Below are positions 43,686-52,621 of a stretch of DNA of 64,000 nt, one piece after another. The stretch lies in assembly GCA_963736975.1 (NCBI GenBank), contig CAVTQY010000001.1:2914001-2978000 (forward strand), given 5' to 3'. The translations under genes and the position numbers were made by a program. The first letter of the stretch is position 1; every line of letters begins with the position of its first letter. This DNA comes from CAVTQY01 sp963736975 (GTDB lineage: Bacteria; Pseudomonadota; Alphaproteobacteria; Acetobacterales; Acetobacteraceae). The notes beneath the pieces are model-generated. The model searched no databases, had not been told where the DNA came from, and saw nothing but the letters and a program-made list of their open reading frames with translations.

Positions 43686-44160
43686 GTGACCGGGTTGACT
43701 GGCGCTCTGCTGATAGCAGCCGTGCTCCTCCATGCATCAGCATCGCCGGGTCAACCAGCCAATGCTCTGAATCCGGAGACATGGGTTCAGGCGCGGGTCG
43801 AGGCGGGGCTTAAGGCGGACCGGGCGGAATTCGCCGCGGTGGTTTGGCTGGACGGTGATCGAATTACCGGCCGGGTGACAAGCTATTCGGCCGTGTTCCA
43901 CAATGATTTTTTCATGCGTCGCGGGCAGATCATCGGCGATTTCGCCGCGGGCGATGCGACCATGACGATGATCTAAAAGTCAACGGGACCCGCTTCGACA
44001 GCGGTTGGAACGGTGAGAATCTGCACGTTTCCGTTCACGGCTATTTCAAGCAACCCGGTTCGCGCAGGATATCGACCTACAGTGGCGCAGGTGAAGACAC
44101 TTTCGATGGCATGGACGCCGTTTGCCTGTCTAGTCTAGGCGAGGAGCCTGTCCGAGAACT
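43686..44160 (+). pseudogene. Secreted hypothetical protein, frameshifted
   Basis: GGGAGG precedes GTG at 43686. The first 96 codons encode a signal peptide (LTGALLIAAVLLHASASP) and a domain ending RGQIIGDFAAGDATMTMI. The adjacent frame continues at once with DLKVNGTRFDSGWNGENLHVSVHGYF, so one base appears to be missing at about 43.97 kb. No family was recognised. The true 3' end is uncertain because the second frame stays open into the convergent gene. Confidence 0.5.
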
Positions 44161-44180
44161 CGCTAGTACACCGCGGCGGA

Positions 44181-44459
44181 TTATCCCGGCGGCACCGTGC
44201 GGGGCAGCGAACCGGCCGGCGGCAGCGCGCCGGGCGGCAAAGCTTGGGGGTTCGGCGCCGGAGCGCCGGGTGCGCCTTGCAGGATGAGGCCTCCGCCCAT
44301 GTAGGCCTTGTTCGCTTCCGGGGTGAACGGACCTTTGTCGATCGGATGCTGGTTCAACTGCGCGTTCCTGGCGTTCGTGCCGGTGCCGGTCGGGGTTTGG
44401 GCGAGAGCGGGGCCGCCGGCCAGTATCGCCAGCACGGCAAGCCCGCAGAATGCACGCAT
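44181..44459 (-). CDS. Small secreted proline-rich protein
   Basis: This 92-residue protein has a clear Sec signal (FCGLAVLAILAGGPALAQ) and a proline/glycine-rich low-complexity C-terminus (APGAPAPNPQALPPGALPP). AAGGAGGG lies eight bases before the ATG. No family was recognised. It lies 21 bp after the SulP gene, on the same strand, so it may be co-transcribed. Confidence 0.65.
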   Translation of the reverse strand: MRAFCGLAVLAILAGGPALAQTPTGTGTNARNAQLNQHPIDKGPFTPEANKAYMGGGLILQGAPGAPAPNPQALPPGALPPAGSLPRTVPPG

Positions 44460-44480
44460 GGTGGCGCCCTCCTTACTGGT

Positions 44481-46226
44481 TCAGTTCGCTGATGTGCGTG
44501 GCTTCGTTTCCGAAAGCAATCGCGGGGGGCCGGCGCCGCCGGCCAACTTTGCTTGATTCGATTGCCACGCGCGAACGCCGTCGGTGACACGTTCGTGGAA
44601 ATTGTCCGGGCCGATCAGGGCCTCGATACCGGCGAGGCGCATGCATTCGCGTACATCGTCGCGCACGCGGGCGCAGGCGAACGTTGTGCCCTGGTTGCGG
44701 AGCAGTTTGATCGCCTCGAGCAGCGCATCGGCGCCGGTGACGTCGATCAGGTTCACCGCTTCGGCGTCCATCAGCACGTGTCGCGCGGGCGGACGGCTGG
44801 CGGCGAGTTCGGCCTGCAAGTCGGTGACAAGGCGTCCGATGCTGGCAAAGAATATGTCGCCGCCTGGGCGCCAGAGCAGCAGGCCCGGGAAGCTGACCGC
44901 CTCGGGACGGTGTGCAATGTCGCGATAGGCCTCGGTGCCGGGCAGCTGGCCGAGTACGGCGCCGTGCGGGTGGCTCGTCTGGTAGATGAGAACCAGCAGC
45001 GACAGAACGACGCCGAGGGCGATGCCTTGCAGAACGCCGACGCTGAGCTCGCCGGCGATGACGATGAGGGCGATAGCGAACTCCCACCGGCTGCGCCTGA
45101 GCAGATCGCCCAGATAGCGCGGGTTCGACAGATACAGCATGGCGGCGATGACGATGGCGGCGAGCGCGGGGTGCGGCAGGCCGCGGAACAGGGGCGTCAA
45201 AAAGATCAGGGTCAGAAAGCAAAAGAGGGCCGCAGTGACGTTGGCGAGTTGGGTGCGGGCGCCAGCCTCCATGGCAACGGAAGTTTTCGACAGACTGCCG
45301 ACAACCAGGAAGCCTCCGCACAGACCGCTCAGGATGTTGGCGGGACCGTGGGCGATCAGCTCCTGGTTCGGGGCGATGTCGCTGCCGGTCTGCATGGCGA
45401 CGGCCTTCGCGGCGCCCAGGGCCTCGGCGTAGCCGACCATGACGATGGCGAGGGCGCCGGGGGCGAGTTGACGGAGGATTGTGGGCGCGAGGACGGGCAG
45501 CGTCAGGCGGGGCAGGCCAGACGGGAGGTGACCCACGACGGCGATCTCGGCGTCCCGGCCGAGCAGGCCGACGAGGACCGTGGAGAGCGCGGCGACAACG
45601 AGCGCGGCCGGAACGCGCGGGGTCAGGCGGTGCAGGATCAGTAGGACAAGCAGGCTGAGGAGTCCGGTCAGGGTCGAGGCGGGCGCGGCGCTCGGCAGGT
45701 GCCGCAGAAGGAACCAGAGCCGGGTGAAGAAATTGCCTGGCGTGCCGGTGATCCCAAGCAGCGCCGGCACCTGGCCGATGACGGTGACGCAGATCAGGCC
45801 CTCGATGAATCCGCGCATCACCGGCCTGGGGATGAACGCGGCAACCCAGCCCATGCGCAACACACCGAAAAGCAAGAAGAACGCGCCGATCAGCATGGCA
45901 AGTGTGGAGGTGAGCGTGTTGAACTCCGTCGTGCCCTGGACTGCGACGGCTCCCACTGTCAGTGCGGAGATCAGGCCAGTGGCGGTATCCGGGCCGACGA
46001 CGAGCAGACGCGACGTGCCAAGCAGAGCGTAGACGGCCAGCGGTGGAACGATGGTGTAGAGGCCCATGATCGCCGGGACGCCGACGATACCGGCATAGGC
46101 CATTCCTTCCGGGACCATCACGGCCCAGACCGCCAGGCCGGCAAGAATGTCCGGGAGCAGCCATTCACGGCGGTAGCCGCGCGTCCAGCGGACGATGGGT
46201 GGCCCTCGCATAGCGGGGTCATACAC
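44481..46226 (-). CDS. SulP family anion transporter with STAS domain
   Basis: The 581-residue protein is a SulP/SLC26-type transporter for sulfate, bicarbonate or another anion. It has the typical GLAVWAVMVPEGMAYAGIVG start, 10-14 membrane helices, GSLSKTSVAMEAGARTQLANV, and a C-terminal STAS domain (about residues 455-560) with HVLMDAEAVNLIDVTGADAL. The start may be GTG at 46226 or ATG at 46211. It is divergent from a MarR-GNAT regulator over about 60 bp that contains a perfect operator-like repeat. Confidence 0.92.
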   Translation of the reverse strand: MYDPAMRGPPIVRWTRGYRREWLLPDILAGLAVWAVMVPEGMAYAGIVGVPAIMGLYTIVPPLAVYALLGTSRLLVVGPDTATGLISALTVGAVAVQGTTEFNTLTSTLAMLIGAFFLLFGVLRMGWVAAFIPRPVMRGFIEGLICVTVIGQVPALLGITGTPGNFFTRLWFLLRHLPSAAPASTLTGLLSLLVLLILHRLTPRVPAALVVAALSTVLVGLLGRDAEIAVVGHLPSGLPRLTLPVLAPTILRQLAPGALAIVMVGYAEALGAAKAVAMQTGSDIAPNQELIAHGPANILSGLCGGFLVVGSLSKTSVAMEAGARTQLANVTAALFCFLTLIFLTPLFRGLPHPALAAIVIAAMLYLSNPRYLGDLLRRSRWEFAIALIVIAGELSVGVLQGIALGVVLSLLVLIYQTSHPHGAVLGQLPGTEAYRDIAHRPEAVSFPGLLLWRPGGDIFFASIGRLVTDLQAELAASRPPARHVLMDAEAVNLIDVTGADALLEAIKLLRNQGTTFACARVRDDVRECMRLAGIEALIGPDNFHERVTDGVRAWQSNQAKLAGGAGPPRLLSETKPRTSAN

Positions 46227-46248
46227 CGGATGCTCCGGGTGGGTTAGC

Positions 46249-46280
46249 TTGACAGAATCAACGAATCCGTTGATTCTGTC
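46249..46280 (+). promoter_or_regulatory. Consensus -35 with perfect 13-bp inverted repeat, MarR-GNAT operator
   Basis: GACAGAATCAACG (46251-46263), a 4-base centre, and the exact reverse complement CGTTGATTCTGTC (46268-46280) lie four bases before the MarR-GNAT start codon. The left arm overlaps a consensus TTGACA (46249-46254). A -10 (GATTCT, 46272-46277) would sit in the right arm. The site could block transcription of the MarR gene and affect the divergent SulP gene. Confidence 0.7.
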
Positions 46281-46284
46281 TCTT

Positions 46285-47205
46285 ATGTCTTCGGCCAGCG
46301 CCGTTGAGACGATCCGCGGCTTTTCCCGCTGCTACACGCGGCGGATCGGGCTGCTGCATGAGGGGCTGCTCGGAAGTCCGCTGTCCCTGGCTGAGGGGCG
46401 GATCGTCTATGAGCTGGGGCGGCGGGGCACGGCGACAGCCTCGGTGCTGGCGGGAGATCTGGACCTCGATGGCGGGTACCTGTCCCGATTGCTGCGGAGC
46501 TTCGAGGAGCGCGGGCTGATTGCCCGGCGAGTGGCGGCGGACGATGCACGGCAGCTCGAAGTGTCGCTGACCGAGGCGGGACAGGCGCTTTATGCGGGGA
46601 TCGACGCACGCTCGGCCGATGAGATCGGACGGTTGCTCGCCGGGCTGGCTCCGGCGCAACGGGAGCGGCTGACGGCGGCGCTGGGGACGGCGGAGGCGAT
46701 CCTGTCCGGGCGGGCGCTGGAGGGGGGGCCTATCGTGCTGCGCGATCCACGGCCGGGCGATATCGGCTGGGTGATCCACCGGCATGGCGCGCTGTATGCG
46801 GCCGAGTATGGGTGGGACGCCACGTTCGAGGGCATGGTGGCGGAGGTCGCCGGAGCGTTTCTGCGGACGCATGATGCGGCGCGGGAGCGGTGCTGGATCG
46901 CCGAGCGGGATGAGGCGATCCTGGGCTCGGCGTTCGTGGTGCGGGAGAGCGACGAGCTGGCGCGGCTTCGCCTGCTATATGTGGAACCAGAGGCGCGGGG
47001 GTTGGGCATCGGGCGGAGGCTGGTGCGGGAGTGCCTGCGGTTCGCCAGGAGGGCAGGGTATCGGCGCATGACGCTGTGGACCAACACGGTGCTGACCGCG
47101 GCGCGGGCGATCTATGCCTCGGAGGGGTTCCGGGTGACCCAATCGAACCCGCATCGCAGCTTCGGCAACGACTTGGTGGACGAGACCTGGGAGCGGGAGC
47201 TTTAG
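46285..47205 (+). CDS. MarR-type regulator fused to a GNAT acetyltransferase
   Basis: The protein of about 306 residues has a MarR winged helix (residues about 10-140, with LAGDLDLDGGYLSRLLRSFEERGLI as recognition region) and a C-terminal GNAT domain (about 150-306, with LLYVEPEARGLGIGRRLVRECL as acetyl-CoA motif). Such HTH-GNAT fusions occur widely in bacteria. The start at the ATG at 46285 follows a perfect palindrome by four bases and lacks a Shine-Dalgarno, so a leaderless or near-leaderless mRNA is likely. Autoregulation is inferred. Confidence 0.88.
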   Translation: MSSASAVETIRGFSRCYTRRIGLLHEGLLGSPLSLAEGRIVYELGRRGTATASVLAGDLDLDGGYLSRLLRSFEERGLIARRVAADDARQLEVSLTEAGQALYAGIDARSADEIGRLLAGLAPAQRERLTAALGTAEAILSGRALEGGPIVLRDPRPGDIGWVIHRHGALYAAEYGWDATFEGMVAEVAGAFLRTHDAARERCWIAERDEAILGSAFVVRESDELARLRLLYVEPEARGLGIGRRLVRECLRFARRAGYRRMTLWTNTVLTAARAIYASEGFRVTQSNPHRSFGNDLVDETWEREL

Positions 47206-47272
47206 GGCGCTCGCCCGGTTCACGTTTGCGAACTGAGCTTTTCCGCTGAGCGGGAGAAGTGGATTGGCCCGA

Positions 47273-47608
47273 TCAGGCGAGGTGGAACCAGGTGGAGGCC
47301 AGGGGGTCGTCTTCCAGGGCGCGCAGGACGGCAGCGTGGCCGGCTTGGGTGCGGGTGACGGCCACGATTTCCTCGAAAAATGGGACTTCGCCGCGGGCGC
47401 GGGCGAGGAACAGCGCGGAGAGCGCGCTGGCCGCGGGCGCCCTCGGCAGGCAGCAGGCGCAGCCGAGCGGGTGAGCCGCAACAGGCGCGGCGGCGGAGAA
47501 GCGGGCGGCGGCGCGGCCCTCGGGAAGGAACCCGTCGCCCTCGATCAACAGGGCGGTCGTGGGGCCAGCGTCGGCTGAGGCTCCGAATTTCAGGGGAACG
47601 CTAGACAT
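47273..47608 (-). CDS. Conserved hypothetical protein divergent from the ArsR-methyltransferase
   Basis: This 111-residue protein has no recognised family. It has a hydrophobic start (TTALLIEGDGFLPEGRAAARF), a cysteine motif AHPLGCACCLPRAP near residues 46-59, and a helical C-terminus (EIVAVTRTQAGHAAVLRALEDDP). The CxCC element could bind metal or be redox-active. Its ATG (47608) lies inside the same palindrome as the start of the ArsR-methyltransferase gene, so both are likely controlled together. Confidence 0.6.
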   Translation of the reverse strand: MSSVPLKFGASADAGPTTALLIEGDGFLPEGRAAARFSAAAPVAAHPLGCACCLPRAPAASALSALFLARARGEVPFFEEIVAVTRTQAGHAAVLRALEDDPLASTWFHLA

Positions 47609-47625
47609 AAGGATATCTTTATGTC
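47604..47625. promoter_or_regulatory. 22-bp near-palindrome holding both divergent start codons
   Basis: GACATAA-G-GATATC-T-TTATGTC is symmetric except for one G:T pair. It contains the start codon of the minus-strand gene (CAT at 47606-47608) and of the plus-strand gene (ATG at 47621-47623). It also provides AAGGA seven bases before the plus start and AAAGA seven bases before the minus start. The layout fits an ArsR-type operator controlling the methionine genes. Confidence 0.7.
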
Positions 47626-48595
47626 AGACATGTGCGACATGGAACCCCTGCTCAACGCGTTGCGTGCCGCGGCAGAGCCTACACGGCTTCGTATCCTGGC
47701 GCTCGCGGCGCAAGGCGCGTTCTGTGTCACGGAATTAGTGGAGATACTGGGGCAATCCCAACCCCGGCTGTCGCGGCATCTGCGGCTGTTGTGCGATGCC
47801 GGGCTGCTGGAGCGGGTGCGCGAAGGGACGAATGTGTGGTTCGCGGTGCCGCTCGGGGCGTCGCTGGCGCGCGATGTCTTGGCCCGGCTGCCTGGGGACG
47901 ATCCGGTGCTGGAGTCCGATCGGCGGCAGGCGGCGCGGGTATTGGCAGAGCGGGCGCGGATCGCCTCCGAGAGTTTCCGGCGACAGGGCGCGGATTGGGA
48001 CGAGATGCGGGCTCTGGAGTTGCCGGCGCCGGCGGTAGAGGTGTCGCTGCTGACCCTGGTGCCGGAGGATCAGGGCGGCCGACTGCTGGATATCGGCACC
48101 GGGACAGGCCGGGTGCTGGAATTGCTCGGGCCGCGGGTGCGCGAAGGGCTGGGCGTCGATGCCAGCCGGGCGATGCTGGCGCTGGCGCGGGCGCGGCTGG
48201 CGCGGGCGGGCTTGTCGCATTGCGCAGTGCGGCTGGCGGACATGTACCGGCTGCCGCTGGCGGATCGCAGCTTCGATCTGGCGATCCTGCAGATGGTGCT
48301 GCATTACGCCGATGATCCGGGCGGGGTGCTGGCCGAGGCGGCGCGCGTGCTGCGGCCGGGCGGCCGGCTGATCGTGATCGACCTAGCCGCGCATCAGCGG
48401 GCCGATATTGTCGAAAAGTTCGCGCATCGCTGGCCAGGGTTCGGCGACGACGCGATGCACCGATTTCTAACGGCGGTAGGCACCACTGCCGGTCGGGCTG
48501 AGCGCGTGCCGGGTTCCACCAATTTGCCCGTTCGCATCTGGACGGCGAGCCGGACCGAGGCTGCTCCTGCAACTCTTGCCGAACTGGTTATGTGA
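47621..48595 (+). CDS. ArsR family regulator fused to a SAM-dependent methyltransferase
   Basis: The 324-residue protein has an ArsR winged helix (residues about 8-90, ALRAAAEPTRLRILALAAQGAFCVTELVEILGQSQPRLSRHLRLL) and a class I methyltransferase domain (about 145-300, LLDIGTGTGRVLELL and VLRPGGRLIVIDLA). No metal-binding cysteine pair is seen in the HTH, so the ligand is more likely SAM or SAH bound by the C-terminal domain. It overlaps metH by TGATG, so it probably senses methionine-cycle metabolites. Starts at 47630 or 47639 are also possible. Confidence 0.9.
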   Translation: MSDMCDMEPLLNALRAAAEPTRLRILALAAQGAFCVTELVEILGQSQPRLSRHLRLLCDAGLLERVREGTNVWFAVPLGASLARDVLARLPGDDPVLESDRRQAARVLAERARIASESFRRQGADWDEMRALELPAPAVEVSLLTLVPEDQGGRLLDIGTGTGRVLELLGPRVREGLGVDASRAMLALARARLARAGLSHCAVRLADMYRLPLADRSFDLAILQMVLHYADDPGGVLAEAARVLRPGGRLIVIDLAAHQRADIVEKFAHRWPGFGDDAMHRFLTAVGTTAGRAERVPGSTNLPVRIWTASRTEAAPATLAELVM

Positions 48596-51500
48596 TGTCT
48601 CGACCGCATTTGTTGGATGTACTGCGCGACCAGGTCCTGCTGTGCGACGGCGGGATGGGCACGCGGGCGCAGGCGCTGCATCTGGATGTGGAGCGGGATT
48701 ACTGGGGGCACGAGAACTGCACCGATGTGCTGACCCTCTCGCGCCCGGATTTCGTCCGCGACGTGCACCGGAGTTATTTCGAAGCCGGCGCGGATATGGT
48801 GGAGACCAATACGTTCGGCGGGTCGCCGGTGACTCTCGGGGAGTTCGGGATCGCCGACCGGGCGTTCGAGATCAACAAGCGCTCGGGTGAGCTGGCGCGC
48901 GAGGCGGCGGAGGGCTTCGCCGATGGCCGGCATCGCTGGGTTCTGGGCAGCCTCGGGCCGGGGACGAAGCTGCCGACGCTAGGCAACATCGCCTATGACG
49001 CGCTGGAAGCGGCGCTGACCGAGCAGTGCCGCGGCCTGATCGCCGGCGGCGTCGATGCGATCATGGTGGAGACCTGCCAGGACCCGCTGCAGATCAAAGC
49101 GGCGGTGAACGGTGCCAAGCTGGCGCGCGCGGAAGCGGGTGCGGAGACGCCGGTGTTTGTTTCCGTCACGGTCGAGACCACCGGGACGTTGCTGGTTGGA
49201 CCGGACATCGCGGCGGCGGCGGCGGTGGTGAAGGCGCTCGATGTCCCGCTGATGGGCCTCAATTGCGCGACCGGGCCGCAGGAGATGGCCGAGCATCTGC
49301 GCTGGCTGGCGCAGAACTGGCCCGGGCTGCTGTCGGTGCTGCCGAATGCGGGGCTGCCGGAGTTGGTGGATGGAAGGGCCCACTTCCCGCTGAGTCCGGC
49401 GGAGCTGGTGAGCTGGCTCGAGCGTTTCGTGGCCGAGGACGGGGTGAACCTGATCGGCGGCTGCTGCGGGACCGATGTGCCGCATATCGCCGCGCTGGAT
49501 GCGATGCTGCGGCGGCGCGGAGGGTTCAGACCGGTGCCCGTCTTGCGCAAGCCGGTGTGGGTGCCAGGGGTGGCGTCGCTATACCAGGCCGTGCCGCTGC
49601 GGCAGGAGAACGCGTTCTTTGCCATCGGCGAGCGTTGCAACGCCAATGGATCCAAACGCTGGCGGGAGTTGCAGGAGAAGGGCGACTGGGACGGCTGTGT
49701 TGCCATGGGCCGCGACCAAGTCGGCGAGGGGTCGAACGCGCTCGATGTCTGCACGGCTTTCGTCGGCCGGGATGAGCTGGGCGAGATGACCGAGGTGGTG
49801 CGGCGGTTCACTTCGGCGGTGAATGCGCCGCTGGTGATCGACAGCACGGAAACGCCGGTGATCGAGGCGGCGCTGAAGCTGCACGGGGGAAAGCCGATCA
49901 TCAACTCGATCAATTTCGAGGATGGGGAGCAGCACGCGGCGGACCGGCTGGTGCTGGCGAAGCAATTCGGCGCGGCGGTGATCGCACTGACGATCGACGA
50001 GCAGGGGATGGCGAAGACGGCCGAGCGCAAGCTGGAAGTGGCGCGGCGGTTGGTCGAGTTCGCCTGCGGTCGATACGGGTTGGCGCAGTCCGATCTGCTG
50101 ATCGATCCGCTGACGTTCACGATCGCCACGGGGAATGAGGATGACCGCAAGCTGGGACAGTGGACGTTGGAGGGGATCCGGGCGATCCGCGAGGAGTTCC
50201 CGGAGATCCAGATCATCCTGGGGCTTTCGAATATCAGCTTCGGGCTGAACCCGGCGGCGCGCGCGGTGGTGAACTCGGTCTTCCTGGACCATGCGGTGCG
50301 GGCGGGGATGACCGGGGCGATCGTGCATGTTTCGAAGATCCGGCCGCTGCACCTGATCGCGCCGGAGGAGGTGAAGGTCGCGGAGGACCTGATCTTCGAT
50401 CGGCGCGCCGAGGGTTATGATCCGCTGCAGCGGTTGTTGGAGATGTTCGCAGACCGAAAGGCCGCGGATGCGACGGTGAAGAAGCGGGCGGAGACGGTGG
50501 AGGGGCGGCTGAAAGACCGCATTGTCGATGGTGACCGCAAGGGGCTGACCGAGGACCTGGACGAGGCGCTGAACAAGCTGGCGCCGCTGGATATCATCAA
50601 CACCGTGCTGCTGGACGGGATGAAGGTCGTGGGCGACCTGTTCGGCGTGGGTAAGATGCAGTTGCCCTTCGTGCTGCAAAGCGCGGAGACGATGAAGGCG
50701 GCCGTTGCCTATCTGGAACCGTTCATGGAACGGGTGGACGGGCAGGAGAAAGGCACCATCGTGCTCGGCACGGTGAAGGGCGATGTGCACGACATCGGCA
50801 AGAACCTGGTCGATATCATCCTGACCAATAATGGCTATCGGGTGGTGAACCTGGGGATCAAGGTGCCGCTCGCCGACCTGCTGGCGGCCGTGCGCGAGCA
50901 CCGGGCGCATGCGCTCGGCATGTCCGGGCTGCTGGTGAAGTCAACCGTGGTGATGCGCGAGAATTTGGAGGAGATGTCGAGGCAGGGGCTGGAAATTCCG
51001 GTGCTGCTGGGCGGCGCGGCGCTGACCCGCTCGTATGTCGAGGACGATTGCGTGCGGTCGTATGCGTGCGGCCGGGTGGCTTATGCGCGGGATGCGTTCG
51101 ATGGCCTGCATTTGATGGACAAGGTGACGGGCAACGGGTTCGACGATTACCTGGCGGCGGTGCAGGCCAAGCGGGTGGGCAAGCCGCGGAACACGGCGCG
51201 GGTGCTGGGCCAGGCGGATGCGCGGGCGTTCCGGCCGGTGGATGTGGCGGTGGTGCAGGCGCGGCGGCGGCGGATCACGCGGGGGGTGGAGATTCCGCGT
51301 CCGCCGTTCTGGGGGGCGCGGGTGCTGGAGGCGGCGCCGAAGGCGATCGTGCCGTTCGTGAATGAGCGGAGTCTGTATCAGTTCCAGTGGGGGTTCCGGA
51401 AACAGGGGCGGTCGCTGGAGGATTTCCTGGGGTGGGCGAAGCAGGAGCTGCGTCCGGTGCTGCGGCGGATGCTGGGGTTGTGCGAGGCGGAGGGGATTCT

Positions 51501-52080
51501 GGCGCCTCGGGCGGCGTATGGGTACTGGAAGGCGGCTGGGCAGGGGAACGATCTGCTTGTTTTCGCTGAGGATGGGGTGACGGAGGTGGCGCGGTTTTCG
51601 TTGCCTCGGCAGCCGAAGGAGGATGGCGAGTGCATCGCGGACTTCTTCCGGGATGTGGACGATGTCGAGCGGGACGTGATCGGGCTGCAGGTGGTGACGG
51701 TGGGGCAGAAGGCGTCCGAGACGGCGCGGAGCTGGTTCGAGGACAACCGGTATCAGGATTATCTTTATCTGCATGGGCTGTCGGTGGAGATGGCCGAGGC
51801 GATGGCGGAATATGTGCATAAGCGCATAAGGGCCGAGCTGGGGTTCGCCGGCGAGGACGACCGCGACATGGAGAAGATGCTGGCACAGGGGTATCGGGGC
51901 TCGCGGTATTCATTCGGATATCCGGCGTGCCCGAAGCTGGAAGACCAGGTGCCGTTGCTGGAACTGCTGGGGGCGGAGCGGATCGGGGTAGAGCTGTCGG
52001 ATGAGTTTCAATTGCATCCGGAGCAGTCCACGAGTGCGATCGTGGTGGTGAACCCGCGGGCGAAGTACTTTTCGGTGTAG
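48595..52080 (+). CDS. metH: Cobalamin-dependent methionine synthase
   Basis: MetH transfers a methyl group from 5-methyltetrahydrofolate to homocysteine through cobalamin. All four modules are present in 1161 residues: homocysteine domain (zinc cysteines Cys224 in LNCATGP, Cys290 and Cys291 in GGCCGT), pterin domain (around IGERCNANGSKRWRE), B12 domain (GDVHDIGKNLVDI, lower axial ligand His732) and the SAM-binding activation domain to the C-terminus. It is intact. ATG at 48595 overlaps the regulator stop; GTG at 48592 is an alternative. Confidence 0.97.
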   Translation: MSRPHLLDVLRDQVLLCDGGMGTRAQALHLDVERDYWGHENCTDVLTLSRPDFVRDVHRSYFEAGADMVETNTFGGSPVTLGEFGIADRAFEINKRSGELAREAAEGFADGRHRWVLGSLGPGTKLPTLGNIAYDALEAALTEQCRGLIAGGVDAIMVETCQDPLQIKAAVNGAKLARAEAGAETPVFVSVTVETTGTLLVGPDIAAAAAVVKALDVPLMGLNCATGPQEMAEHLRWLAQNWPGLLSVLPNAGLPELVDGRAHFPLSPAELVSWLERFVAEDGVNLIGGCCGTDVPHIAALDAMLRRRGGFRPVPVLRKPVWVPGVASLYQAVPLRQENAFFAIGERCNANGSKRWRELQEKGDWDGCVAMGRDQVGEGSNALDVCTAFVGRDELGEMTEVVRRFTSAVNAPLVIDSTETPVIEAALKLHGGKPIINSINFEDGEQHAADRLVLAKQFGAAVIALTIDEQGMAKTAERKLEVARRLVEFACGRYGLAQSDLLIDPLTFTIATGNEDDRKLGQWTLEGIRAIREEFPEIQIILGLSNISFGLNPAARAVVNSVFLDHAVRAGMTGAIVHVSKIRPLHLIAPEEVKVAEDLIFDRRAEGYDPLQRLLEMFADRKAADATVKKRAETVEGRLKDRIVDGDRKGLTEDLDEALNKLAPLDIINTVLLDGMKVVGDLFGVGKMQLPFVLQSAETMKAAVAYLEPFMERVDGQEKGTIVLGTVKGDVHDIGKNLVDIILTNNGYRVVNLGIKVPLADLLAAVREHRAHALGMSGLLVKSTVVMRENLEEMSRQGLEIPVLLGGAALTRSYVEDDCVRSYACGRVAYARDAFDGLHLMDKVTGNGFDDYLAAVQAKRVGKPRNTARVLGQADARAFRPVDVAVVQARRRRITRGVEIPRPPFWGARVLEAAPKAIVPFVNERSLYQFQWGFRKQGRSLEDFLGWAKQELRPVLRRMLGLCEAEGILAPRAAYGYWKAAGQGNDLLVFAEDGVTEVARFSLPRQPKEDGECIADFFRDVDDVERDVIGLQVVTVGQKASETARSWFEDNRYQDYLYLHGLSVEMAEAMAEYVHKRIRAELGFAGEDDRDMEKMLAQGYRGSRYSFGYPACPKLEDQVPLLELLGAERIGVELSDEFQLHPEQSTSAIVVVNPRAKYFSV

Positions 52081-52198
52081 AGGCCGATCGTACGACGGGC
52101 CGTTTCGGGGTGCATTGGATCGTAACGATTGCGCTATCCCGGTGCACGCCGGTGCGGATGTGTTGTTGAGATGCTGACGACCATTCTGAGATTGTAGC

Positions 52199-52621
52199 GT
52201 GACGGCGTTAGAATGGCGTTACCGGGTCAACGGCGGGAGACTCGTTGAGGCCGGATTCACGTTTCCCCAGAAGCGAGCATGCGGTCGGGCGGCGCTTCTG
52301 CCCTTAGCCGACATCCGAACTGCTTTCCTTCGGGTCAAGCCTGAGGGCAGGGTCGGGATCAACGCCCGGAGCTTTGGCGAGCGAGGGACGGATGCCGGCA
52401 CGGACGGCGAGATACAATCGGACGGCTGGGCCGTCGGAGAATTGACGTTTGTGGAGGCCGGGTCAGCCGACCAATTGCTGTTTATCAACTTACCTGGTAA
52501 GCAACCTCAGCCTCGCATGCGGGCAAATTTCAAGTTGCAGATTTTCACCAAAGGAGGCACTATAGAGGAACGTCGCTGCAATCTTTGCGATGCGTTGGGC
52601 GCGCAAATCGAGCAATGGTAA
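52199..52621 (+). CDS. Unknown protein at the head of the DruA cassette
   Basis: This 140-residue frame starts at GTG 52199, about 120 bp after metH, in a stretch where codon use becomes more AT-rich. It looks beta-rich (GINARSFGERGTD, WAVGELTFVEAGSADQLLFINLPG) and ends in a cysteine-containing tail (CNLCDALGAQIEQW). No family was recognised and the ribosome-binding site is weak. Its last 32 bp overlap the DruA-like gene. It may be an upstream partner of that gene or a chance frame. Confidence 0.45.
   Translation: MTALEWRYRVNGGRLVEAGFTFPQKRACGRAALLPLADIRTAFLRVKPEGRVGINARSFGERGTDAGTDGEIQSDGWAVGELTFVEAGSADQLLFINLPGKQPQPRMRANFKLQIFTKGGTIEERRCNLCDALGAQIEQW

Noticed and set aside
44473..46164. 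563-codon frame overlapping the SulP gene in another minus-strand frame
   Set aside because: It is Arg/Pro-rich noise; the overlapping SulP frame has transporter and STAS motifs.
47560..47640. SAM, SAH or cobalamin riboswitch ahead of the metH operon
   Set aside because: There is no leader between the divergent start codons (only 12 bp), so no space for a riboswitch; a protein operator explains the site.
49579..50910. 443-codon minus-strand frame inside metH
   Set aside because: It is an antisense shadow of an intact, well-conserved methionine synthase.
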